IMG/VR virus record: IMGVR_UViG_3300037961_006162
Coordinates: 1-59,055 of that record
Strand: one strand, 5' to 3'
Length of the DNA stretch: 59,055 nucleotides
From: a virus
Below are positions 26,674 through 34,792 of this stretch, one piece after another. Position 1 is the first letter of the stretch; every line of letters starts with the position of its first letter. The translations under genes and the position numbers were made by a program. The notes beneath the pieces were generated by a model, which saw only the letters and a list, made by a program, of their open reading frames with translations, searched no databases and was not told the origin of the DNA.

Positions 26674-26697
26674 TAAAAAAACCTCCCAGTAGGAGGT
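26674..26697 (-). terminator. Rho-independent terminator of the tRNA/small-gene island
   Basis: On the minus strand ACCTCC pairs with GGAGGT around a TACTG loop, followed at once by a run of seven T. It ends transcripts coming from the small genes and tRNAs at 26746-27879. Confidence 0.85.
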
Positions 26698-26745
26698 CAG
26701 AATGCACAATGTGCCACTATTCACACGGAAGGAACTTATATTATA

Positions 26746-26928
26746 TTACCTCTCTTTTGGTTTGTCAAGTATATATTCAACTGTATTAGCAACATCGTCC
26801 ATAGCATGTCTTAAGTCTTCTTGTTGACCTGAGTGCTGTTCAAGTTTTGTCACTCCATTTTTAAACTCTTCACAAAGAGTCCATCTCCACTGTTGCATAC
26901 TTTTGGAATACCAAAGGTTAATTTTCAT
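26746..26928 (-). CDS. Small orphan protein of cyanophages
   Basis: 60 residues, starting MKINLWYSKSMQQWRWTLCE and ending with an acidic helix (DLRHAMDDVANTVEYILDKP). I recall similar short proteins in other T4-like cyanophages; no function is known to me. Last coding gene of the tRNA island, just before the terminator at 26674-26697 and 14 nt beyond tRNA-Thr. Soluble, no membrane segment. Confidence 0.75.
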   Translation of the reverse strand: MKINLWYSKSMQQWRWTLCEEFKNGVTKLEQHSGQQEDLRHAMDDVANTVEYILDKPKER

Positions 26929-26942
26929 AATACCTCTTAATA

Positions 26943-27016
26943 AGCCAACTAACGGACTTGAACCGTTGACCTGAGCTTTACAAAAACCCTGCTCTATCCA
27001 GCTGAGCTAAGTTGGC
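26943..27016 (-). tRNA. tRNA-Thr (anticodon UGU)
   Basis: The minus strand folds as a complete 74-nt cloverleaf: acceptor GCCAACT/AGTTGGC, D stem GCTC/GAGC, anticodon stem GGGTT/AGCTC (two G-U pairs) with loop TTTGTAA, and T stem AACGG/CCGTT with TTCAAGT loop. The anticodon UGU reads ACA, a frequent Thr codon in the AT-rich structural genes. CCA is not encoded. It lies 2 nt from the stop of the 90-residue gene. Confidence 0.93.
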
Positions 27017-27018
27017 AG

Positions 27019-27291
27019 TCAATCTACAGGCAATAGTTCTGGATTTTCTAATTCTAGTTCATACATCATTGGGTGACACTCTTCCATCATCAAATACATT
27101 GATGCACGATACATGTCTTCCGCAGTCCACCTGCGATAAGAATTTGCTAGTTGTATTACACTTGGATTTTGTCTAGCAAGTTCAGGGAGTTCATCAAAAG
27201 TAAATGGAATATTCTGAATCAAATATAACAATACTAGATGATCTCCCTCATGATCATACCAAGCATATTTCGTGTCTATGCGGTATTTCAT
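27019..27291 (-). CDS. Orphan protein of the tRNA island
   Basis: 90 residues, acidic, starting MKYRIDTKYAWYDHEGDHLV and containing a FTFDELPELARQNPSVIQLA helix-turn-helix-like stretch and many Met residues (YRASMYLMMEECHPMMYEL). No family recognised. It lies between tRNA-Leu (35 nt upstream) and tRNA-Thr (2 nt downstream), so its transcript must be processed around both tRNAs. No transmembrane segment. Confidence 0.7.
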   Translation of the reverse strand: MKYRIDTKYAWYDHEGDHLVLLYLIQNIPFTFDELPELARQNPSVIQLANSYRRWTAEDMYRASMYLMMEECHPMMYELELENPELLPVD

Positions 27292-27325
27292 GGGTTTATC
27301 GGATACCCCACTATATTTAGGGTAA

Positions 27326-27410
27326 TGCGAGTGGGGGGACTTGAACCCCCACGACTTTAACAGTCAACAGATTTTAAGTCTGGTGCGTCTACCGATTCCG
27401 CCACACTCGC
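27326..27410 (-). tRNA. tRNA-Leu (anticodon UAA)
   Basis: An 85-nt type II tRNA: acceptor GCGAGTG/CACTCGC, anticodon stem CCAGA/TCTGT region with loop CTTAAAA, a long variable arm (TTGACTGTTAAAGTCG) and T arm GGGGG TTCAAGT CCCCC. Anticodon UAA reads UUA, a favoured codon in AT-rich phage genes. Discriminator A; CCA not encoded. Confidence 0.93.
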
Positions 27411-27416
27411 AAAAAA

Positions 27417-27572
27417 TCACTCCCCTTCCCAGGTAGGAGGATTCAGACGGCAATACTCATTGAACGTGATTTTCATCTCCTTGTCCGTCAGATTGCAGTT
27501 CCTTGCTGCTTTGGGTAAATTCCATTTCGCTGCGAATAACATTTCCATAGATTGTCGGGTTTCTGGTCTCAT
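27417..27572 (-). CDS. 51-residue orphan protein conserved in cyanophages
   Basis: A short gene: MRPETRQSMEMLFAAKWNLP, then KAARNCNLTDKEMKITFNEY, ending PPTWEGE. The repeated helix pattern AAKWNLPKAARNCNLTDKEM resembles a helix-turn-helix-like motif, and I recall related short proteins in other cyanophages. Its stop lies 7 nt before tRNA-Leu. The Shine-Dalgarno is weak. Possible DNA-binding function is speculation. Confidence 0.7.
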   Translation of the reverse strand: MRPETRQSMEMLFAAKWNLPKAARNCNLTDKEMKITFNEYCRLNPPTWEGE

Positions 27573-27637
27573 AATCGTAGCACTCTAGAATTTTTTTGTA
27601 AAGATCTGACGAATAATAATTCATAAAAAAGTAATAG

Positions 27638-27698
27638 GAGCAAAATTTTTGCCGGATTTTTTTACCCCCAAAAATGGAAGCTAAAGCTAATTTTGCTC
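27638..27698 (-). repeat. Long-range inverted repeat at the end of the 60-residue gene
   Basis: GAGCAAAATT (27638-27647) is the reverse complement of AATTTTGCTC (27689-27698), a 10-bp stem with a 41-nt loop, starting inside the stop codon of the gene at 27697. On the minus strand a T-rich run (CTTTTTTATG) follows about 6 nt later. It could be a partial terminator or an mRNA 3' stabiliser before the 51-residue gene. Confidence 0.45.
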
Positions 27699-27879
27699 AG
27701 AGGGGATTGGTATACGCAAGTGTGTCTTCGTCCAGGTTATCACGGCAGAGTTCAAGCACTGCCATGAACTGATCCACGGTATCGCAATCCACGACACGTT
27801 CTTCACCTTCATTGGAGTAGAGGAAGAACTTACGGGACACGGGATCCACAACGCATCGTGTGAGGTACTCGTCTTGCAT
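27697..27879 (-). CDS. Small orphan protein of cyanophages
   Basis: 60 acidic residues, starting MQDEYLTRCVVDPVSRKFFL and containing EERVVDCDTVDQFMAVLELC. Similar proteins are, as I recall, widespread in T4-like cyanophages with no assigned function. It is the first gene behind the consensus promoter at 27903-27931, so it should be expressed early. Confidence 0.8.
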   Translation of the reverse strand: MQDEYLTRCVVDPVSRKFFLYSNEGEERVVDCDTVDQFMAVLELCRDNLDEDTLAYTNPL

Positions 27880-27902
27880 GGGGTTCGTTTGATTACCTAG
27901 TT

Positions 27903-27931
27903 ATTATAGGGTGTCCTGGGTCTGCTGTCAA
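27903..27931 (-). promoter_or_regulatory. Consensus sigma70-type promoter (TTGACA-17-TATAAT)
   Basis: On the minus strand TTGACA (27926-27931) and TATAAT (27903-27908) are separated by exactly 17 bp: a perfect consensus for host sigma70-type RNA polymerase, as used for T4-like early transcription. It begins just beyond the stop of the structural gene at 27933 and drives the tRNA/small-gene island. Confidence 0.85.
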
Positions 27932-27932
27932 C

Positions 27933-28577
27933 CTATTTGTTGTGAGTGTATTGAGAGTTGTCTCCAGGATAATCATCGATGGTCGTACCCTCATATTCTA
28001 CGATTAATTTCTCACCATCTTTTCTCTCTGCATGAACAAGATAGAAACAATCAATTGCTGATGCATTGCCAGATTTAATTTTAATTCTAGATGATCCATC
28101 AATATCATCAACAATCAGATCTTGAGTTGTCTTGATTTGAGTTAAAGTTACCGTGATCGTTTCTGCATCAACGAGGCCTCTCCAATATTCAGGTAGTTCA
28201 ATGACATTCTTACCTGTCAACCTACCACGATAGTAAACTCCTGCTTCTGGACCCTCTAAACAAACGTGTCTGAGTCTCCATCCATCTTTGGTTGGGTGAG
28301 GAATATCAAAGTCTTTTCTTGAGGTAAGGGTAATGCCACCAGCACTCACTTCATTAGCAATTACATCCCCTTCTACATTCACATCACCACCATTGACAAC
28401 ATTAATGGCATCAAATTTTCCCTTTACTTGAAGGAATATATCACAAGCATCATCAGGATAATCATCATCTCCTGTAGTTGTTCTATGAATATAATCAAAA
28501 CTAGGATGTTTAACTCCAGTTACTGGATCATCACAATTATTATTTTTAGTATCTTTTTTTACAAATTGACCTGCCAT
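27933..28577 (-). CDS. Virion-region protein with IPHPTK-GWRLRH domain (paralogue pair)
   Basis: 214 residues. From residue ~85 on, FDIPHPTKDGWRLRHVCLEG begins a ~120-residue domain nearly identical in plan to that in the gene upstream (28589-29380), ending EYEGTTIDDYPGDNSQY. Some cyanophage annotations, as I recall, call such proteins VrlC-like; I cannot confirm this. The N-terminal third differs (KNNNCDDPVTGVKHPSFDYI). It lies 11 nt after its paralogue and closes the large structural operon. Likely virion component; function unknown. Confidence 0.7.
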   Translation of the reverse strand: MAGQFVKKDTKNNNCDDPVTGVKHPSFDYIHRTTTGDDDYPDDACDIFLQVKGKFDAINVVNGGDVNVEGDVIANEVSAGGITLTSRKDFDIPHPTKDGWRLRHVCLEGPEAGVYYRGRLTGKNVIELPEYWRGLVDAETITVTLTQIKTTQDLIVDDIDGSSRIKIKSGNASAIDCFYLVHAERKDGEKLIVEYEGTTIDDYPGDNSQYTHNK

Positions 28578-28588
28578 GTTGAATCTCC

Positions 28589-29380
28589 TTATTTTTTACG
28601 ATCGTAGTGGTATCCAGAAACAGAATATTCATCATTGTTTCCTGGATAATCTGCTGGGCTCTGACCTTCATATTCTGGAATAAGTCTTTCGCCATCAGCA
28701 CGGGTTCCATAGATGTGATAGAAACAATCAATGGGCATACCACCTTTTGATTGAAGATGAATCTTGTCTTCATCAATTCGTTTTACAATTACATCTTGAT
28801 GAGATCCGATTGGAGTAAGATTAACTGTAATAGTTGTCCAATCAACCAAGTTTTTCCAATATGCTGGAAGAACTATTTCTTTTTTACCCGACACTCTACC
28901 ACGATAGTAAACATCGTTTGATGGTCCTTCTGGACAGGTATGGCGAAGTCTCCATCCTTCTTTAGTTGGGTGAGGAATATCAAAGTTTTTCTTTGCAGAT
29001 AAGATATGTCCACCACAACGGGACATTACTTCTCCTTGAGCAAGGAGATTGCCTCCAACAGTCACATCTGCATTTGTTTGAACCGCATCCATAAATCCTG
29101 CAGCACCACTCACTGCTAGTGAAAATGGATTTGCTACACCACCATAACAATTTCCACCCGGAATAAATGGTGTTTTTGAATCTGGATCAGGGTTTGATAA
29201 GGGACCAATATTGACTGTTGCATATGCTGTAGGGAATGTTGTAGAGGTTCCAAAAACAATTGGCCCTTCAGCATACATTGATCCATTAATTTTTTTATTA
29301 CCTTCTCCAATAGCAGGAACAAGACCTTGACCAGTTTTTAATTGGCCACCAACCATAAGATCGTCGAAATTAAATGACAT
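28589..29380 (-). CDS. Virion-region protein with IPHPTK-GWRLRH domain (paralogue pair)
   Basis: 263 residues. The N-terminal ~130 residues resemble fibre or spike modules (TTFPTAYATVNIGPLSN, DVTVGGNLLAQGEV). The C-terminal half starts FDIPHPTKEGWRLRHTCPEG and is paralogous to the downstream gene. A NLAQ/LSAKKNFDIPHPTK arrangement, with a beta stalk leading into a globular domain, suggests a short spike-like protein, possibly with the domain released or acting as an end cap (inference). Confidence 0.7.
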   Translation of the reverse strand: MSFNFDDLMVGGQLKTGQGLVPAIGEGNKKINGSMYAEGPIVFGTSTTFPTAYATVNIGPLSNPDPDSKTPFIPGGNCYGGVANPFSLAVSGAAGFMDAVQTNADVTVGGNLLAQGEVMSRCGGHILSAKKNFDIPHPTKEGWRLRHTCPEGPSNDVYYRGRVSGKKEIVLPAYWKNLVDWTTITVNLTPIGSHQDVIVKRIDEDKIHLQSKGGMPIDCFYHIYGTRADGERLIPEYEGQSPADYPGNNDEYSVSGYHYDRKK

Positions 29381-29389
29381 TTTTACTCC

Positions 29390-30022
29390 TTATACTTTTA
29401 CACACTGTTTTTGAAAACTTTGTCCACCAACTTTAGAATCTTTAACTGAACATGCATCAGTGACTCCACGAATTATAGAAGAATACATTTTTAAGCATCC
29501 ATTAGCACAAACTTCTCCAGTTCCGGGAGAAACAATTTTATAACTTGTGGATGCAGTAACCAAAAACTTTTTAGAATCACATAAAATATTTTCAGTTGCT
29601 GTTATCTGAACATTACCTTTAGAACCACCTTCACCAACAGCAACTAATTCAATATCAGTTCCCTGCAATCTGATTTTACCATTGGTTGCAACAATAGTTA
29701 TATTACCATTTTTTGCATTCAATAGCAAACTATCTTGTGCTTCTTCATTAGCAGACCCACACTCAAGTTGAAAACTTCCGGGAGAGGTTGATGATGTCCA
29801 ACCTTTTCTTGGACCATCAATATCCAGAGAAAGTTGATGAGTACCATCAGGAGTATTAAGTAAAACTCCTGCAGTCACATCTCCTTGTTTATGAATCTGG
29901 CCAAAACTGATTGATCCTTTATCATTTCCATACGTTAAGGCAGTGTAGTTTTGCTTAGCAGTATCTGTACGATTTTCTGAACCAGCTAATCGATCATTAT
30001 CAGAATGTCTTGGGATGGCCAT
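29390..30022 (-). CDS. Virion protein, possible spike-like beta-structure
   Basis: 210 residues. The segment SLLLNAKNGNITIVATNGKI followed by RLQGTDIELVAVGE and GNVQITATENILCDSKKFLV has the short-strand repeat of phage needle/spike beta-helices (gpV or gp5 C-terminal type). The end carries five Cys (CANGC, ACSV, KQC). It starts MAIPRHSDNDRLAGSENRTD. Position directly after the giant 1557-residue gene and in the hub region supports a baseplate or spike role, but I do not recognise a named family. Confidence 0.65.
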   Translation of the reverse strand: MAIPRHSDNDRLAGSENRTDTAKQNYTALTYGNDKGSISFGQIHKQGDVTAGVLLNTPDGTHQLSLDIDGPRKGWTSSTSPGSFQLECGSANEEAQDSLLLNAKNGNITIVATNGKIRLQGTDIELVAVGEGGSKGNVQITATENILCDSKKFLVTASTSYKIVSPGTGEVCANGCLKMYSSIIRGVTDACSVKDSKVGGQSFQKQCVKV

Positions 30023-30056
30023 TGGTTATTTGCTTATAGAGAACTATTTAATCGAT

Positions 30057-33000
30057 CTAAATCAATTCATCGGGAGTGTTTGGAATGTCGAGTCTAGGAT
30101 CATTACTGGTAACATCAGTACCAGATCTCTCAATTGCAGATGCAGGTGTAGTAACTGTAGCATCAATGCTCTCTTGTAGTGTATCATAAACTTGTACAAG
30201 TTGTCCAGCTGTTTCATAATATCCAGCAAAACGAACACCATCTTTATAGAAGACAGCACCATAATATGCACGACCATCAACATAACCAGTTTGTTTGAGA
30301 CCAACCAAATCAGTAACCTGAATAAGTTTATCTCTATCAACAACAATAGGATCTCTTATCACTTCAAATTGTGGTCTAAAGGTTGCATTAACACCTGGAG
30401 TTGGTTCCCCACCTTTTCCTTTCATTGTAATCGTAGGTGTAGAAGTAAATCCAAAACCTGGATTAGAAACAATCACTTGAGAAATTCTACCAAAAGTATC
30501 ACATTTATATTCCAATTCAGCACCATTGCTTGGTTCAATTACTAGTTCATCTTCTCCACAATTATAGTTAATGCCAGGAGTAATGATTTCAACGGTCTTT
30601 AGTTTCAATGCAACAGGATATCCTGGTTGCTCTGGAGGTAAATCTGGTGGAGGAGGAACTGGATATCCATTACCTGGATCCTCAACAATAACATCAATTA
30701 CAGTTCCTTTACCCCTAATAGTTTTGGGGCAAGGTGGAGGAATTAAAATTGCAGAAATTGCAAGTGGATTCTTAACCCAAGATACTGTCTTTCCTGTAGA
30801 AACTTTTATTTTCTTTTGAATAACAACAGCAAATCCAGAAGGATTATTTTTGAAAATATTGTCAGAATCTGCAGTATTTCCTGCTTCAACAACAATATCA
30901 TAAACACCCGCGTCCATGTTAAATCCATCTATAACAACATTACCATTAAATTGTTTGGCTGTTGCAACATGCACACCTCCAATGAAAAGTTTTGCAAAAT
31001 TATCTGCTTGGAATGCAATTTTATATTGACCATCTACTGGGAAATTAACATTTGACCATGTATATCGTTTCGTTGCATTAATTTCAGGATTATTTTGATC
31101 TATTGGTGGAAGATATGGAGAAACAGAGTGATTATTCATAAATGTACTCCATGCAGGATGTTTGAAATGGAAAATTTCTGGTCCTGTATAGGTTACATCA
31201 CCACCTTTTCTTGTTACCACTTTATTTGCATTTGAAGAGTGTGCAAAGTCAACCATAAATTTACATCTATTACCTCTAATATCAAAGAATCTACCCAGAC
31301 TTGAAGTTATAACAAGATCATTGTAATCACTGTCCTTAGAATCTTCCATTCTAATTACGTTGTTACCAGAATTTTTGAGTTTAGCTCTGGCACTCTGCCC
31401 TCCACTAACTTCAGTAGCATCTACATTAATAGTTTTAGTCACCTTTCCTGAGTTACCCGTCTGTCTAAATGCCTCACCAGCAACTTTAATGTTACCTACT
31501 GCTTTTCCATTTCGTGATTTATCATCATCCCATTCCAATTCAAGAGTAACAGTACCCTTACCCTTTACGATTAATTGAGACCCATCATTACTAAACCTTG
31601 CATAATCGGGTCCATCTTTTCTTAGGATTCTAAAAGACGCATCAGTATCCATTTGGAATTTTGAATCCGTAAATCTAATTCTACTATCCGAAACAGATTT
31701 AATAACGGCAAGAGGACCCCTACCTCTGCTTCCAGGTTCTGCTACCTCAATTGGTATTCCTTTTTGGACACTTCTAGAAGAACTAGTAGTACCACGAGTT
31801 TTAAAAATTACATCATATACTCTCCCAGTTTCTATTCTTCTTGTTCTTGACTCATTGAGTTGAGGTCCACCATGAGTTTTCCTAACAGCAAATTCACCAA
31901 CAAGTTCAACTCCATTTGCAAATTTTGCGCTAGTTGTTACTTGGAAATTAACATCGACAGTTTTAGCTCCAGTTGGTTTGGCTGCCTCTTGCCAATCTCT
32001 AGTTCTGAATATTTTAGCATCAACCCAAGTATACGTTTCAAATCTCTCTTGAGAAAGTTCTATGTTAATTGTGTGTTTTCCTTTTTTTATAAAAACTTTT
32101 TGTAACTTTGGTTTGTTTCTAAGATTTTTCCATATCGCATCACCTGCTGTTGTAACATCAAAAACTAAATTGCCATCAAGAAATATTCTTGCAGTCTCAT
32201 CTCTTTGTACGGCAAATTGATAAAATCCATCATACGGAGCATCTATCTCCCAAGTATTTGTCCAAAGGCGTCCACTACCGTCTGTATCTTCTTCTATTAA
32301 TGGAGGAACAGGAGAAATTGCATATCTACTCAAGAAATCAGACCATTTTGTTACCCCTGCAGCTGCCATAGCATCAGAATAATTAACTGGCCACCAACGG
32401 TCTTTAGCAGGATATCTTGTCGTCCAGAATGGATTAGGTGGACACTCATCTTCTGATGGTGGTATAGGTTCTTGTAAAATAGGGGGTAATGGAGCATCAA
32501 TAGTAACTGAAACTCCCATTGGATTATCATTCCATGGTGCTCTAGTAGGTACTTTTTTTGATACAAGTTTTGTTACTCTTGGCGCAACAACTCTAGTTCT
32601 AGAAGTTTCAGATACTGTTCCACCAGCCACTCTGACATTAGTGTCAATCTTAATAACTTCAGTGTCCTTTCCCTTCCTACCTCTTTGATTGAATTTTGCG
32701 CCAGCAACTTTGAGATTACCAACTGCCTTTCCATTCCGACCTGGATCATCCTTCCAACTCAATCGAAGTGTGATCGTACCACTACCTTTAACAACCAATT
32801 CTAGGTCGTTATCATTACTTCCTCTAAACTTTGCATACTGAATTCCAGGAGATGGGTTTAGAATTTCAAATTCTGCATCAGTATCATCCTGTGCTGCAAT
32901 TGGTTGAACTTTGCTGCTTGAATCCGTAAATTTAATTTTACGATCCGAAACAGATTTAACTCCAGCAAATTTACCCCTACCTCTGCTTTCACGTTCTGCA

Positions 33001-34730
33001 ACTTCAATTCGATATACTTTTTCTTCAGGTCTATTACTCCCTGGTATTGCTCCTCCAGCATCCGTAACTTGTATAGTTTCAGTTTCCTTGCCAGATTTAC
33101 CTTTCTGTGTCCAAGTTTTATTAGCAACACTGATGGATTCTACAGCAACATCATACTTAAAAGGATTATCATCCCATTCTAATCTGATAGTAACATTTCC
33201 ACTTCCTTGAACCTCAAGACTTCTTCCATCACTAGAAAATCTTGCATTGACCCCAGAAGAAGTTGAAATAATTCTAAATGTTGCATTAGCATCATTTTTA
33301 TCACTATCTTTTAATTCGATTCTTCTACCATTATCCTTAACTCTAATTGGATCATTTGATGGATTTAATCCTTTATAATCTATTGGATATGTTCTTGTAA
33401 CAGTATTAATAGTTTCTGTAACTTCTTCAGAAACAACAACTTCTTCTTGTATTTCTTTAAACTGTTGTCCATTTCTTAATGCTATTAAAATTCTATGAAC
33501 ACCTGCCTTATAATTTCTTTTTTTCTTTACTGGTTTTTGATTATATCCAGCAAGTGTCATTAATTTGTTATCAGAAGTAGCTTCCTCCCCATCTGGAAGA
33601 ATCCATAAATCTTTCACCTCACCATCACCACAACCTCTAATGGTGTAAATTCCATCATATGGGAAATCTTCTTCCCATTCAAATTGAAAATCAAATGTTC
33701 CAAAATCACTCCCAACAGCATTGGAAGGAGGAACTGGTGATACTGCATACTTATTCATAAAGTCATTCCAGATATGCCCTGCACCTATTGCGCCTTCCAG
33801 TCTACCTAGTGCTTTTTGTCTCGCTCTATACGGTCCATCTGTAACGTTAATCAAGGATCGACTATTATTATAACCTTTTGCTATTTTAGGACTTGAAGTA
33901 ACTTTTAAAGGTGCTTCTTTTTGTGTCGTCCACCAAGGTTTAGTTAGTTGCTGTAAAAATTCTTGATACTCTTTAATTTGTCTACGAATGGGATCCTCAT
34001 TTAAACTCGCATAAACTCTAGGATCCCATATACCAACAATACTACCATCTGTTGAAAATTTTGGAACAGCAGGTGCTTCATCAGAGACACACAATTGATA
34101 ATCTTCAAAATCTTCAAAAGCATCATAATATTGAAAACCCCTTGCAGATGATATGCCTATGATAGAACGTACTACAGATCCCACTCCTCGTCCACAATTA
34201 TCTTCTACTTTAGTTAATGGTGCATATTGATACCCATAACCACCACGAATAAGATCAACTGCCAGCAGAGATCCATCTGTTCCAACAATAGGATTGCCTT
34301 GAACACCAACTCCACCTCCACCAAAAAAATTAACTTTTAATGGTCCACACTTTTTATCTTTTTTGCCGGATGAAGAACCTCCAATAGATTCCCCATACAC
34401 AGATCTTGGTGATCGTGCAACTTGGTTCGTATCAAGAGAAAATAGATCACCAAGATCTAGATCAGAACTGGCTATGTCTAATTGAATACCTTCACATCCC
34501 AGTGTTCCAGAAGATCCAATCAGGTCATTAGGAGTTAATGCATTAACTTCATTAATGTTTAAATATTTTATACATTCCCTGGTTCTAAAAATAAAAGTTG
34601 TTCCAGGATTATTCTTGGCATGAAGATTGGCATCGCAAACTGTAAGTCCATCAATAAATCCACCATCGGGATCAATGTATCCGACTCTTATATCATCTTT
34701 TGTTGGTCTGCCAAAAATGTTAAACGCCAT
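30057..34730 (-). CDS. Giant multidomain virion protein with PA14-like and triplicated modules
   Basis: 1557 residues. Three PA14-like modules begin near residues 320, 797 and 1195 (WNDFMNKYAVSPVPP, WSDFLSRYAISPVPP, WSTFMNNHSVSPYLPP), each followed by a strand of the FPYDGIYTIRG type. Between them lies a second module in three copies (about 465-560, 580-700, 995-1110), recognisable by KSVSDRKIKFTDS and GKAVGNLKVAG. The N-terminus (FGRPTKDDIRVGYIDPDGGF) and the C-terminal ~200 residues are unique. PA14 and such beta-sandwich modules bind carbohydrate in other proteins. Likely a baseplate-attached appendage. Late promoter at 34753. Confidence 0.75.
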   Translation of the reverse strand: MAFNIFGRPTKDDIRVGYIDPDGGFIDGLTVCDANLHAKNNPGTTFIFRTRECIKYLNINEVNALTPNDLIGSSGTLGCEGIQLDIASSDLDLGDLFSLDTNQVARSPRSVYGESIGGSSSGKKDKKCGPLKVNFFGGGGVGVQGNPIVGTDGSLLAVDLIRGGYGYQYAPLTKVEDNCGRGVGSVVRSIIGISSARGFQYYDAFEDFEDYQLCVSDEAPAVPKFSTDGSIVGIWDPRVYASLNEDPIRRQIKEYQEFLQQLTKPWWTTQKEAPLKVTSSPKIAKGYNNSRSLINVTDGPYRARQKALGRLEGAIGAGHIWNDFMNKYAVSPVPPSNAVGSDFGTFDFQFEWEEDFPYDGIYTIRGCGDGEVKDLWILPDGEEATSDNKLMTLAGYNQKPVKKKRNYKAGVHRILIALRNGQQFKEIQEEVVVSEEVTETINTVTRTYPIDYKGLNPSNDPIRVKDNGRRIELKDSDKNDANATFRIISTSSGVNARFSSDGRSLEVQGSGNVTIRLEWDDNPFKYDVAVESISVANKTWTQKGKSGKETETIQVTDAGGAIPGSNRPEEKVYRIEVAERESRGRGKFAGVKSVSDRKIKFTDSSSKVQPIAAQDDTDAEFEILNPSPGIQYAKFRGSNDNDLELVVKGSGTITLRLSWKDDPGRNGKAVGNLKVAGAKFNQRGRKGKDTEVIKIDTNVRVAGGTVSETSRTRVVAPRVTKLVSKKVPTRAPWNDNPMGVSVTIDAPLPPILQEPIPPSEDECPPNPFWTTRYPAKDRWWPVNYSDAMAAAGVTKWSDFLSRYAISPVPPLIEEDTDGSGRLWTNTWEIDAPYDGFYQFAVQRDETARIFLDGNLVFDVTTAGDAIWKNLRNKPKLQKVFIKKGKHTINIELSQERFETYTWVDAKIFRTRDWQEAAKPTGAKTVDVNFQVTTSAKFANGVELVGEFAVRKTHGGPQLNESRTRRIETGRVYDVIFKTRGTTSSSRSVQKGIPIEVAEPGSRGRGPLAVIKSVSDSRIRFTDSKFQMDTDASFRILRKDGPDYARFSNDGSQLIVKGKGTVTLELEWDDDKSRNGKAVGNIKVAGEAFRQTGNSGKVTKTINVDATEVSGGQSARAKLKNSGNNVIRMEDSKDSDYNDLVITSSLGRFFDIRGNRCKFMVDFAHSSNANKVVTRKGGDVTYTGPEIFHFKHPAWSTFMNNHSVSPYLPPIDQNNPEINATKRYTWSNVNFPVDGQYKIAFQADNFAKLFIGGVHVATAKQFNGNVVIDGFNMDAGVYDIVVEAGNTADSDNIFKNNPSGFAVVIQKKIKVSTGKTVSWVKNPLAISAILIPPPCPKTIRGKGTVIDVIVEDPGNGYPVPPPPDLPPEQPGYPVALKLKTVEIITPGINYNCGEDELVIEPSNGAELEYKCDTFGRISQVIVSNPGFGFTSTPTITMKGKGGEPTPGVNATFRPQFEVIRDPIVVDRDKLIQVTDLVGLKQTGYVDGRAYYGAVFYKDGVRFAGYYETAGQLVQVYDTLQESIDATVTTPASAIERSGTDVTSNDPRLDIPNTPDELI

Positions 34731-34752
34731 TATTTACAAATTGCCGTAATAA

Positions 34753-34760
34753 TATTTATC
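34753..34760 (-). promoter_or_regulatory. Candidate T4-type late promoter (GATAAATA)
   Basis: The minus strand reads AGATAAATATT between the gp5 stop (34793) and the ATG at 34730, 23 nt before the start codon. It would drive the 1557-residue gene and the following genes to 27933. Confidence 0.6.
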
Positions 34761-34792
34761 TAATATTTTGATGATAATTTTTTTATATTCTA

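Noticed and set aside
27010-27020. TTGACT at the 5' end of tRNA-Thr as a -35 box
   Set aside because: No TATAAT-like hexamer at 16-18 bp; the sequence there is the tRNA D arm.
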